64,000 bases of DNA from Noviluteimonas gilva (GTDB taxonomy: Bacteria; Pseudomonadota; Gammaproteobacteria; Xanthomonadales; Xanthomonadaceae), in assembly GCF_009740395.1 (NCBI RefSeq), contig NZ_WOXT01000001.1:1298464-1362463 (forward strand). The letters are read 5' to 3'. The translations under genes were made by a program, and so were the position numbers. The notes under the pieces were generated by a model. It was given only the letters and a program-made list of their open reading frames with translations, was not told the DNA's origin and searched no databases. Positions 57,020 to 64,000 of the stretch are shown piece by piece. Numbering within the stretch: the stretch's first letter is position 1; each line of letters opens with the position of its first letter.

Positions 57020-59293
57020 ATGCACATGCCGCGCGCAGGTTGGATCGCAGTGCTGTTGGCGTCGTCGTTGGTCGCACCCGACCTGTTCGCACAGCAAGCG
57101 CCCGCACAGGCGCCCGTCGCGACCTCGGCCATGCCTGCGAAAGCCTCGTGCGGCACGCGCGAGCCCGGCGACACGCGGCCGCGCATCGGCCTGGCCCTCG
57201 GTGGCGGTGGCGCGCGCGGCGTCGCGCACATCAGCGTGCTGAAGGAACTCGAAGCGCTGCACATCCCCGTCGACTGCATCGCCGGCACCAGCATGGGCGC
57301 GCTGGTCGGCGGGTTGTACGCATCGGGCCGGTCGACGGACGAGATGGAGAAATTGATCCTCTCCACCGACTGGAAGCAATTGTTCAACGACAGCGTTCCG
57401 CGCGAAGAACGTTCCTATCGCCGCAAACACGACGATCGCGACGGCCTGGCCACCGTCGGCGTCGGCATCAGCGGCGGGCGCGTGCGCGTGTCCCCGGGTT
57501 TGTTGCAGGGCGAGCGCATCCTGTCGATGTTCGAACGCGAAACCCTCGGCGTCAGCGAGATCGACGACTTCGACAAGCTCCCGATTCCCTTCCGCGCCGT
57601 CGGCACGGATCTCAATACCGGTCAGTCCGTCGTGCTCGGCTCGGGCAGCCTGCCGATGGCGATGCGCGCGAGCATGTCGCTGCCGGGCATCTTCCAGCCG
57701 ATGCAGATCAACGGCACGGTGCTGATCGACGGCGGCGTCGCCAACCAGGTGCCGATCGACGTCGTGCGCGCGATGGGCGCGGACATCGTCATCGCCGTGG
57801 ACGTCGGCACGCCGTTGGAAACGCTGGATCGCAACGCCAGCCTGCTGCAGGTGGTCTCGCAGATGAGCGGCATGCTCACCGTCGGCAACACGCAGCGCAT
57901 GCTCGCCACGCTGGACGATCGCGACGTGCTGATCGTGCCGAAGCTCGGCTCGGACGTGAAAACCGGCGACTTCGAAAAGGCGGCGCGCGCGCTGGAGATC
58001 GGCAACGACGCCGCGGAGGAGGCGCGCCCGCGCCTTGCGCACCTGTCCGTGGCGCCCGATGCCTACGCCGCATGGAAGCAAGGCCGCCCGGTCGTGGCGA
58101 CATCGCCGCCGGTGATCGCCTTCGTCAAGCTCGACAACGAGACGCCGTACTCCGACGAGTTCCTGCTCTCGCAACTCGACATCGACGTGGGCAAGCCGCT
58201 CGACACGCAGCGCATGGAAGACCAGCTGATCCGCGTCTACAGCCTGGGCACGCTGGCGAGCATCACTTACGACGTCGTGCGCGAAGACGGCCAGACCGGC
58301 TTGCGCGTGCATGCACGCGAGAAGGCGCAGGGGCCGAACTACGTCCAGCTCGGCTTCACGCTGAGCAGCGATTTCCAGGGCACGTTCGAAACCTCGCTGC
58401 GCGCGGCGATCCTGGTCACACCGCTGTCGGAGAACGGTGCGGAAGGCCGCGTCACGGCGACCGTGGGCACCGAGCCTTCGCTCATGGGCGAGTACTACCG
58501 TCCCTTCGGTGCGACCAACCGTTGGATGACATACACGCGCGTTGGCTACTTCAATCCCAACTATCACATCTTCGACGACAGCGGCCACGACATCGCCGAG
58601 TACGACGTGCGTTCCATGCTCGCCGACTTCCAGTTCGGGCGCGAGTTCGGCAACTACGGCGCCGCCGGCATCGGTTACCTGCGCGCGGTGGGCAAGGCGA
58701 AGGTGGAAACGGGCGATCCGCAACTGCCGCGATTCAATTTCGATACCGGCCGCGCGTACGCGTTCGTCAGCGTGGATCGCTCGGACAGCCTGTACTTCCC
58801 GACCAAGGGCTACTGGGGGAACCTGTCGTATACGGTCGCGCGCGAAGGCCTGGGCAGCGACACCAATTACGACACCATCGACTTCGACATCATCGCGGCC
58901 AAGCCGTTCGAGAAGAACGCGATGCAATTCGGCGCGTCGTACCACGCCACCGTCGATGGGGTCTTGCCGATCCAGGATCGCTATCGCCTGGGTGGACGCG
59001 GCAAGCTCGTGGGATTCCGCACCAACGAGCTGACGGGCCAGAACTACGCACTCGTGTTCGTCGGATACACCTACCGGTTGGCGGAGGTCTTCGGGCGTTC
59101 GGCGCTGGTCGGCGGCACGATCGAATACGGCAACGCGTGGGAAAACCGCTCGGACATGGCCTGGGACGACGGCATCCTCAACGCGAGCGCGTACCTGGGT
59201 TTCGATTCGTGGTTCGGGCCGATGCTCTTCGGTTACGGCTGGCGCGAAGGCGGGGACGGTGTGCTGTTCCTGGAGATCGGCAAGACGTTCTGA
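57020..59293 (+). CDS. Patatin-like phospholipase with POTRA and beta-barrel (type Vd autotransporter, PlpD-like)
   Basis: A 757-residue outer-membrane lipase. Signal peptide (about 1-32, ending LFAQQ), then a patatin domain (about 55-340) with oxyanion loop LALGGGGARGVAH, nucleophile Ser in GTSMG (about residue 92) and catalytic Asp in VLIDGGVANQVP. A single POTRA-like domain lies at about 355-435 (DEFLLSQLDIDVGKPLDTQR). The 16-strand barrel follows to the terminal FLEIGKTF, ending in Phe. This order matches P. aeruginosa PlpD. Secretion through its own barrel and phospholipase activity are inferred. GGAGG precedes the ATG. Confidence 0.9.
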   Translation: MHMPRAGWIAVLLASSLVAPDLFAQQAPAQAPVATSAMPAKASCGTREPGDTRPRIGLALGGGGARGVAHISVLKELEALHIPVDCIAGTSMGALVGGLYASGRSTDEMEKLILSTDWKQLFNDSVPREERSYRRKHDDRDGLATVGVGISGGRVRVSPGLLQGERILSMFERETLGVSEIDDFDKLPIPFRAVGTDLNTGQSVVLGSGSLPMAMRASMSLPGIFQPMQINGTVLIDGGVANQVPIDVVRAMGADIVIAVDVGTPLETLDRNASLLQVVSQMSGMLTVGNTQRMLATLDDRDVLIVPKLGSDVKTGDFEKAARALEIGNDAAEEARPRLAHLSVAPDAYAAWKQGRPVVATSPPVIAFVKLDNETPYSDEFLLSQLDIDVGKPLDTQRMEDQLIRVYSLGTLASITYDVVREDGQTGLRVHAREKAQGPNYVQLGFTLSSDFQGTFETSLRAAILVTPLSENGAEGRVTATVGTEPSLMGEYYRPFGATNRWMTYTRVGYFNPNYHIFDDSGHDIAEYDVRSMLADFQFGREFGNYGAAGIGYLRAVGKAKVETGDPQLPRFNFDTGRAYAFVSVDRSDSLYFPTKGYWGNLSYTVAREGLGSDTNYDTIDFDIIAAKPFEKNAMQFGASYHATVDGVLPIQDRYRLGGRGKLVGFRTNELTGQNYALVFVGYTYRLAEVFGRSALVGGTIEYGNAWENRSDMAWDDGILNASAYLGFDSWFGPMLFGYGWREGGDGVLFLEIGKTF

Positions 59294-59309
59294 CGGCATA
59301 CTGCGCGGC

Positions 59310-59789
59310 ATGACGCTCTCGCTCATCGCCGCCCTCGACCGCCACCGCGCCATCGGCAAGGGCAACGCCCTGCCGTGGCACCTGCCCGCGGACCTCAAGC
59401 GCTTCAAGGCGCTCACGCTCGGCAAGCCCGTGCTGATGGGGCGCAAGACGGCCGAGTCGATCGGGCGCGCATTGCCGGGCCGACGCAACCTCGTGCTCAC
59501 GCGCAGCGGGCGCGTGCCGTTCGACGGCATGGAAGCGGTGGCGTCGATCGAAGCGGCGATCGCGATGGCCGACGAGGTGTGCGTGATCGGCGGCGGCGAG
59601 GTGTATGCGCTTGCGCTACCGATTGCGACGCATTTGCACCTGACGCATGTCGACACGGTGGTCGAAAACGCGGATGCGTTTTTCCCGGCGTTCGATCCGG
59701 ACGATTGGCGCGTGGTGTCGCGCGAAGGCCATGCGATCGACGACAAGCATGCGCTTGCGTTCGAGTTCGTCGACTACGAGCGCGCCTGA
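59310..59789 (+). CDS. folA: Dihydrofolate reductase
   Basis: NADPH-dependent reductase that regenerates tetrahydrofolate after thymidylate synthesis. The product is 159 residues. It opens LSLIAALDRHRAIGKGNALP followed by WHLPADLKRFK with the active-site Asp, then GRKTAESIGRALPGRRNLVL and CVIGGGEVYALAL. The ATG at 59310 begins the family sequence. It lies 16 bases after the patatin stop and overlaps the convergent apaH by 16 bases. Confidence 0.96.
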   Translation: MTLSLIAALDRHRAIGKGNALPWHLPADLKRFKALTLGKPVLMGRKTAESIGRALPGRRNLVLTRSGRVPFDGMEAVASIEAAIAMADEVCVIGGGEVYALALPIATHLHLTHVDTVVENADAFFPAFDPDDWRVVSREGHAIDDKHALAFEFVDYERA

Positions 59790-60664
59790 TCGGTCTTGCG
59801 ATCGTCCTTGTGATAGGGCGGACGCGCATTCGGCGGTGAGGCGGGCACGTCGCGGCCGGCGACCTGCACCACGCGCAATTCGTCGGTATCCAGTTGCAAC
59901 GCGGTGAGCTTGCCGCCCCACACCGCGCCGGTGTCGATCGCGTGCACGCCGTGGCCGAGGAACAGGCCCAGCGTCGACCAATGGCCACACACGATCTTCA
60001 GGTCGCGCTGCGCGCGGCCCGGCACTTCGTACCAGGGATACAGGCCCGGTTGCTGCGAACCCGGCGCGCCCTTTTCCTCGAACGCGATGCGGCCGCGCGG
60101 CGAGCAATAACGCAGGCGCGTGAACACGTTGATGATCGCGCGATCGCGTTCCATGCCGGTCAGGCGCGGCGACCACGCGGGGCGGTCGCCGTACATGTTC
60201 TTGAGCAGCTTGCGGAAATCGTTGCCGCGCAGTTTCTGCTCGATTTCGCTGGCGTGCTTCTGCGCCAGTTGCGTCGTCCACTTCGGCGCCAGGCCCGCGT
60301 GCACCATCATCCAGCCGATGTCACGGTCGGCGTGCACCAGCGGTTGCAGGCGCAGCCAGTCGAGCAGCTCGCGCGCATCGTCGGCGAACAACACGCGCTG
60401 CAGGTCGGCGTTGACCTTGCGCTGTTCGTCCGGGCGTCGCTCTCCGATCGCGAGTAGCGACAGGTCGTGGTTGCCGAGCACGACGACGCTTTGCGCGCGC
60501 AGCGAATGCACCAGGCGCAGCGTTTCCAGCGATTGCCCGCCGCGGTTGACCAAATCGCCGCAGAACCACAGTCGATCGGCCGCGGGGTCGAACTTGATGC
60601 GCTCGAGCAAGCGCTGCAGCGAGTCGTAGCACCCCTGCAGATCGCCGATGGCCCAGGTCGTCAT
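59774..60664 (-). CDS. apaH: Symmetrical bis(5'-nucleosyl)-tetraphosphatase
   Basis: Hydrolyses Ap4A to two ADP and also decaps Np4-capped RNA in enterobacteria. The product is 296 residues. Metallophosphoesterase motifs are in order: GDLQGCYDSL, GDLVNRG, and VVLGNHDLSLLAIG. The C-terminal tail is basic (YHKDDRKTDQARS). It is the last gene of the surA-pdxA-rsmA-apaG-apaH run, 24 bases after apaG. Confidence 0.95.
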   Translation of the reverse strand: MTTWAIGDLQGCYDSLQRLLERIKFDPAADRLWFCGDLVNRGGQSLETLRLVHSLRAQSVVVLGNHDLSLLAIGERRPDEQRKVNADLQRVLFADDARELLDWLRLQPLVHADRDIGWMMVHAGLAPKWTTQLAQKHASEIEQKLRGNDFRKLLKNMYGDRPAWSPRLTGMERDRAIINVFTRLRYCSPRGRIAFEEKGAPGSQQPGLYPWYEVPGRAQRDLKIVCGHWSTLGLFLGHGVHAIDTGAVWGGKLTALQLDTDELRVVQVAGRDVPASPPNARPPYHKDDRKTDQARS

Positions 60665-60688
60665 TCGCGTCGCATCCGTGCGTCGCCG

Positions 60689-61072
60689 TCAGTGCAGCGT
60701 GCGCGGAATGGTGAGCGTGAACGCCGGGATGGGCGCCGCGAAGCGCGTCCCGTCGTCGGCGAGCATGTCGTAGCTGCCGCGCATCGTGCCCAGGCTCGTT
60801 TCCAGTACCGCGCCGGAGGTGTATTCGAAGTCTTCGCCGGGGCGCAGCCAGGGCTGTTCGCCGACGACGCCTTCGCCCGTCACTTCCTCGATCTTGCCGT
60901 TGGCGTCGGTGATCACCCAATGGCGGCCGAGCAGGCGCGCGGGGACCTTGCCGCGATTGCGGATGTGGATGGTGTACGCGAAAACAAAGCGGCCTTCGTC
61001 GGGTGCGGATTCCTCGTCGAGGAATCGGGTGGCGACATCGATGTCGAAGGCGTAATCGGTGGTGCTCGTCAT
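60689..61072 (-). CDS. apaG: Co2+/Mg2+ efflux protein ApaG
   Basis: A 127-residue all-beta ApaG-domain protein. Characteristic segments are [40 protein letters not shown] and [17 protein letters not shown], followed by [10 protein letters not shown]. The biochemical role is poorly defined, although loss alters Co/Mg sensitivity in Salmonella. The ATG at 61072 gives the standard length. It lies between rsmA and apaH in the conserved order. Confidence 0.95.
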   Translation of the reverse strand: MTSTTDYAFDIDVATRFLDEESAPDEGRFVFAYTIHIRNRGKVPARLLGRHWVITDANGKIEEVTGEGVVGEQPWLRPGEDFEYTSGAVLETSLGTMRGSYDMLADDGTRFAAPIPAFTLTIPRTLH

Positions 61073-61103
61073 GCCGACAGTGTAGCCCGAGCGTCCGTGA
61101 ATG

Positions 61104-61898
61104 TTAGGCGGCCGGCAGGTTCGCCAGCCTGATGAAGCCCGCCACGTCCACCTGTTCGGCGCGTGCATCGGGGCGTATACCCGCCGCTTCGATCATCGCC
61201 GAATCGGCCACGCCATTCAGTGCGTTGCGCAAGGTCTTGCGGCGCTGGCCGAAGGCCGCGCGCACGACGTGTTCGAAGCGCTTGCGATCGTTCACCGCGA
61301 TCTGGTCGCGCGGCAGCGGCACCATGCGCACGACCGCCGAATCGACCTTCGGCGGCGGGCGGAACGCACCCGGCGGCACCTTGAACAGCGGCGTGACGCG
61401 GCAGTAGGCCTGCAGCATCACGCTCAGGCGGCCGTAGACCTTGTTGCCCGGCCCGGAGGCCATGCGGTCGACCACTTCCTTCTGCAGCATGAAGTGCATG
61501 TCGCGGATCACGTCGGCGTGCTCGAGCGCGTGGAAGAGGATCGGCGAGGACAGGTTGTAGGGCAGGTTGCCGACCAGTCGAATCTGCGAATCGCCGGCGA
61601 GCGCCGTGAAATCCACCGACAGCACGTCGGCGTGCACGATCGTGAGTTCGCCGTGCGGCTTCGCCGCTTCGGTCAGCGGCGCGATCAGGTCGCGATCGAA
61701 TTCGATGACGGTGAGCGCGCCGTGGCGATCGAGCAACGGGAAGGTGATCGCGCCCTGGCCCGGGCCGATTTCGACGAGGCGATCGCCGGGTTTCGGATCC
61801 ACCGCCTGCACGATCTTCGAGATGATCCCTTTCTCGTGCAGGAAGTGCTGCCCGAGGTGCTTCTTCGCTTCGCGCTGGAAGGTCGGCTTGTCGGTCAT
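61104..61898 (-). CDS. rsmA: 16S rRNA (adenine1518/1519-N6) dimethyltransferase RsmA/KsgA
   Basis: Dimethylates two adjacent adenines of helix 45 of 16S rRNA late in 30S assembly. The product is 264 residues. Motifs: [22 protein letters not shown] motif [16 protein letters not shown], post-I IEFDRDLI, and catalytic [13 protein letters not shown]. The ATG overlaps the pdxA stop as ATGA. Confidence 0.96.
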   Translation of the reverse strand: MTDKPTFQREAKKHLGQHFLHEKGIISKIVQAVDPKPGDRLVEIGPGQGAITFPLLDRHGALTVIEFDRDLIAPLTEAAKPHGELTIVHADVLSVDFTALAGDSQIRLVGNLPYNLSSPILFHALEHADVIRDMHFMLQKEVVDRMASGPGNKVYGRLSVMLQAYCRVTPLFKVPPGAFRPPPKVDSAVVRMVPLPRDQIAVNDRKRFEHVVRAAFGQRRKTLRNALNGVADSAMIEAAGIRPDARAEQVDVAGFIRLANLPAA

Positions 61899-62875
61899 GC
61901 GGTTTCCTTCGCGCGCGCCAGGCGCGCGCAGGTCTCGACGGCGGCGAACAGGCTCGACGGATCGGCGATGCCGCGTCCCGCGAGATCCAGTGCCGTACCG
62001 TGGTCCACCGCAACGCGCGGATAGGGCAGGCCGAGGGTGAGGTTGACCGCTTGCTCGAAGCCGCTGAACTTCAGCACCGGCAATCCCTGGTCGTGGTACA
62101 TCGCAAGCACGGCGTCGTAGTCGCGCAGTTTCGCGGGCAGGAATGCGGTGTCGGCGGGCAGCGGGCCGTCGAGCACCATGCCTTGTTGGCGCAATGCGTG
62201 GAGCACCGGCGCGATCGTGTCGATTTCCTCGCGACCCAGGTGACCGTCTTCGCCCGCATGCGGGTTCAGGCCGAGCACGGCGATGCGCGGGTGCGCGATG
62301 CCGAAGTCCAGGCGCATCGCGCGATGCAGGATGCGCAGCGTGCGTTCCAGGCCATCGCGCGTGATCGCATCGGGCACCGCGCGCAGCGGCAGGTGCGTGG
62401 TGGCGAGCGCGACGCGCACGGTTGGATTGGCGAGCATCATCACCACATCGCAACCGGCTTGCCGTGCGAGCAGCTCGGTCGTGCCGGTGTAGGCGATGCC
62501 GCCTGCGTTGATCGTGGCCTTGTGCACCGGGCCGGTGACCAGGCCGTCGAACGTGCCGTCGAGGCAATGCTGCGCGCCGACGTGCAGCGCTTCGATCACC
62601 GCCTGCGCGTTGCGCGGATCGGCGTGGCCGAATGCGACGGGCGCGACATTGGGCATCGGGTGGACGACGACATCGCCCGGTTGTTCGGCGCGCGCGCCCG
62701 GGGCGAGCACGCGCAAGGGAAGGCCGAGGGCATCGGCGGCCGCCTGCAAGGTGGCCGGATCGGCGAAAACCGCGAGCGTGCAATCCGTCCGCGGCGTCTG
62801 CGCGAGGCGCGCGCAGAGCTCGGGGCCGATGCCGGCCGGCTCGCCCGGCACCAGCGCCAGCCGCGGCAGCGTCAC
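61895..62875 (-). CDS. pdxA: 4-hydroxythreonine-4-phosphate dehydrogenase PdxA
   Basis: NAD-dependent enzyme of pyridoxal-phosphate biosynthesis, 326 residues. Motifs: PGEPAGIGPEL at the N-terminus, GLVTGPVHKATINAGG, the metal-binding GLNPHAGEDGHLGREE and MYHDQGLPVLKF. The GTG at 62875 lies 1 base after the surA stop and starts the family sequence (TLPRLALVPGEPAG). The frame extends further upstream, but that part is antisense-like and within surA, so it was rejected. Confidence 0.95.
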   Translation of the reverse strand: MTLPRLALVPGEPAGIGPELCARLAQTPRTDCTLAVFADPATLQAAADALGLPLRVLAPGARAEQPGDVVVHPMPNVAPVAFGHADPRNAQAVIEALHVGAQHCLDGTFDGLVTGPVHKATINAGGIAYTGTTELLARQAGCDVVMMLANPTVRVALATTHLPLRAVPDAITRDGLERTLRILHRAMRLDFGIAHPRIAVLGLNPHAGEDGHLGREEIDTIAPVLHALRQQGMVLDGPLPADTAFLPAKLRDYDAVLAMYHDQGLPVLKFSGFEQAVNLTLGLPYPRVAVDHGTALDLAGRGIADPSSLFAAVETCARLARAKETA

Positions 62876-62876
62876 G

Positions 62877-64000
62877 TCAGCCGCCGTTGGCGGGCGGCGG
62901 CGTCGGCACCTGGGCGGGCGTCGCTTCGGCAGGCGCGGCACCCGGGGCCGGCGGCTGCGCCGGCTGGTCGCCGGTGGCGGCGGGCGCCAGGCGCAGTTCG
63001 ACGAACGCTTCGCCGCGCATCTCGCGCAGGAAGCGGTTGTATTCGTCCTCGAGCTTGCGGCGACCGATCGCTTCGCGCATCTGCGTGCGCTGGCTCTGGT
63101 TGGTGCTGCCCTGGCGCGTGCCGACGCGCTGCACGATGTGGAAACCGGCATCGGTGCGGAACGGCTTGGACACGCCGCCATCGGCGAGCGCGGCGATCTG
63201 GCTGCCGAAGGTCGGACCGAAGCGATCGGACGGGAACCAGCCGAGGTCGCCGCCCTGTGCCTTGGTCAGGTCGTCTTCCGAATCGCTCTTGGCGAGCCCT
63301 TCGAAATCCGCGCCGCCGGCCAGGCGCGCGGACAAGGTTTCGATCTTCTGGCGCGCGGCGGATTCGGGATGCGAATCGTCGATGCGCGCGAGGATGTGGC
63401 GCGCGTGGAATTCGGTGACGGGCGTGCCTTCGCCGGTGGCGTCGCGCTGCTCGACCAGCTTCACCAGCTGGAAGCCGCTCGGGCCACGGATCGGGCCGAT
63501 GACCTGGCCGACCTGCATCGAACGAATCACGTTGGCGAAGGTCGGCGGGATTTCATCCAGCCCGCGCCAGCCCAGGTCGCCGCCTTCCAGCGCGTTGGGC
63601 GCGTCGGAGTAGCGCACCGAAGCCGCGGCGAAATCCATCTCGCCCTTGTCGATCAGCGCCTTGACGCCTTCGATCTTCTTCTGGCCCGTCGCGATCTGCT
63701 CGGCCGTCGCGCCGTCGGGCAGCGCCACCAGCAGGTTGGCGAGGTGGTACTGCGTGTTGTTGGCCTGCGCGGCGACGGCGGCGTCGACTTCCGCTTCGCT
63801 GATCGACACGCGGCCCTGCGCGAAGCTCTGGCGCAGCTGCTGGATCATGATTTCGTCGCGGATCGAGCGGCGGAATTCTTCCCACGTCTGCGACTGCGTG
63901 ACCTGCGCGCGCAGCTGGTCGACCGTGATGTTGTTGCCTTCGGCGATGCGGCCGAGGGCGCCGTCGATGTCCTGGTCGCTGACCTTGATGCCCGAATCGG
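62877..64000 (-). CDS. surA: Periplasmic chaperone / peptidyl-prolyl isomerase SurA (N-terminus outside window)
   Basis: Outer-membrane protein chaperone. The reading frame is open to base 64000, so the signal peptide and first part of the chaperone domain are missing; about 374 codons are present. The SurA N-domain helix is visible (SDQDIDGALGRIAEGNNIT, WEEFRRSIRDEIMIQQL). Two parvulin domains follow (GDLGWRGLDEIPPTFANVI; GGDLGWFPSDRFGPTFGSQI), then a C-terminal helix returning to the chaperone core and a Pro/Ala-rich tail (PAQPPAPGAAPAEATPAQVP). It heads the surA-pdxA-rsmA-apaG-apaH run. Confidence 0.95.
   Translation of the reverse strand, partial: DSGIKVSDQDIDGALGRIAEGNNITVDQLRAQVTQSQTWEEFRRSIRDEIMIQQLRQSFAQGRVSISEAEVDAAVAAQANNTQYHLANLLVALPDGATAEQIATGQKKIEGVKALIDKGEMDFAAASVRYSDAPNALEGGDLGWRGLDEIPPTFANVIRSMQVGQVIGPIRGPSGFQLVKLVEQRDATGEGTPVTEFHARHILARIDDSHPESAARQKIETLSARLAGGADFEGLAKSDSEDDLTKAQGGDLGWFPSDRFGPTFGSQIAALADGGVSKPFRTDAGFHIVQRVGTRQGSTNQSQRTQMREAIGRRKLEDEYNRFLREMRGEAFVELRLAPAATGDQPAQPPAPGAAPAEATPAQVPTPPPANGG

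Noticed and set aside
52168-57387. A 1739-codon open frame on the minus strand across the signalling island and envelope genes
   Set aside because: It runs antisense to, or out of frame with, at least five well-supported genes and has low-complexity Arg/Ala composition typical of shadow frames in GC-rich DNA.
56585-59746. A 1053-codon open frame antisense to the patatin gene
   Set aside because: It has no motif and is explained as the reverse shadow of the patatin and folA coding sequence.

Overview
The window is high-GC chromosomal DNA of a gammaproteobacterium, most likely a Xanthomonadaceae member of Lysobacter type. The grounds are the gene orders ddl-ftsQ-ftsA-ftsZ-lpxC, dciA/M23 peptidase/secA/Nudix-ThiE, pilD-pilC-pilB next to coaE, pilR-pilS next to sucCD, and surA-pdxA-rsmA-apaG-apaH. 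This rests on protein motifs and synteny read by eye, not on a database search. No rRNA, tRNA, CRISPR array, transposase or prophage gene was seen. The first gene (ddl) and the last (surA) run off the window.

Layout. 1-5112: end of the division and cell-wall cluster, closing with lpxC. 5338-10592: the helicase-loader gene dciA, an M23 peptidase, secA with a hairpin leader, and a Nudix-ThiE fusion. 10581-15097 (minus): coaE and the type IV pilus genes pilD, pilC and pilB. 15215-18007 (plus): three glycan genes. 17997-29011 (minus): nine tightly packed genes, namely two GT-C-like membrane proteins, glycosyltransferases, methyltransferases, a flippase and UDP-galactopyranose mutase. 29100-30123 (minus): two tandem type IV pilin genes, each with its own sigma-54 type promoter. 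30359-34810 (minus): another membrane glycosyltransferase-like gene, then pilR and pilS. 34914-36971: sucCD. 37021-38390: small membrane proteins and a dense array of inverted repeats. 38513-40509: an OmpR-type two-component system. 40604-44087: a MacAB-like ABC export system with an unusual adaptor. 44123-49058: isoaspartyl peptidase, VOC protein, dgkA, TerC, and LemA with two TPM-domain proteins. 49106-50834: lgt and thyA. 50916-55556: five two-component genes that together look like a split phosphorelay. 55723-59293: envelope proteins ending in a patatin autotransporter of type Vd. 59310-64000: folA, then the apaH-apaG-rsmA-pdxA-surA operon.

How the parts fit. Three systems dominate. The first is division and envelope growth (ftsQAZ, lpxC, secA, lgt, M23). 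The second is a type IV pilus locus (assembly ATPase, platform, peptidase, two pilins, PilRS) split by about 14 kb of glycan genes, which suggests pilin or surface glycosylation but does not prove it. The third is a signalling island in which a hybrid kinase, a separate HPt protein and three LuxR-type regulators could form a His-Asp-His-Asp relay. Within that island one receiver lacks its phosphoacceptor and another lacks its switch residues.
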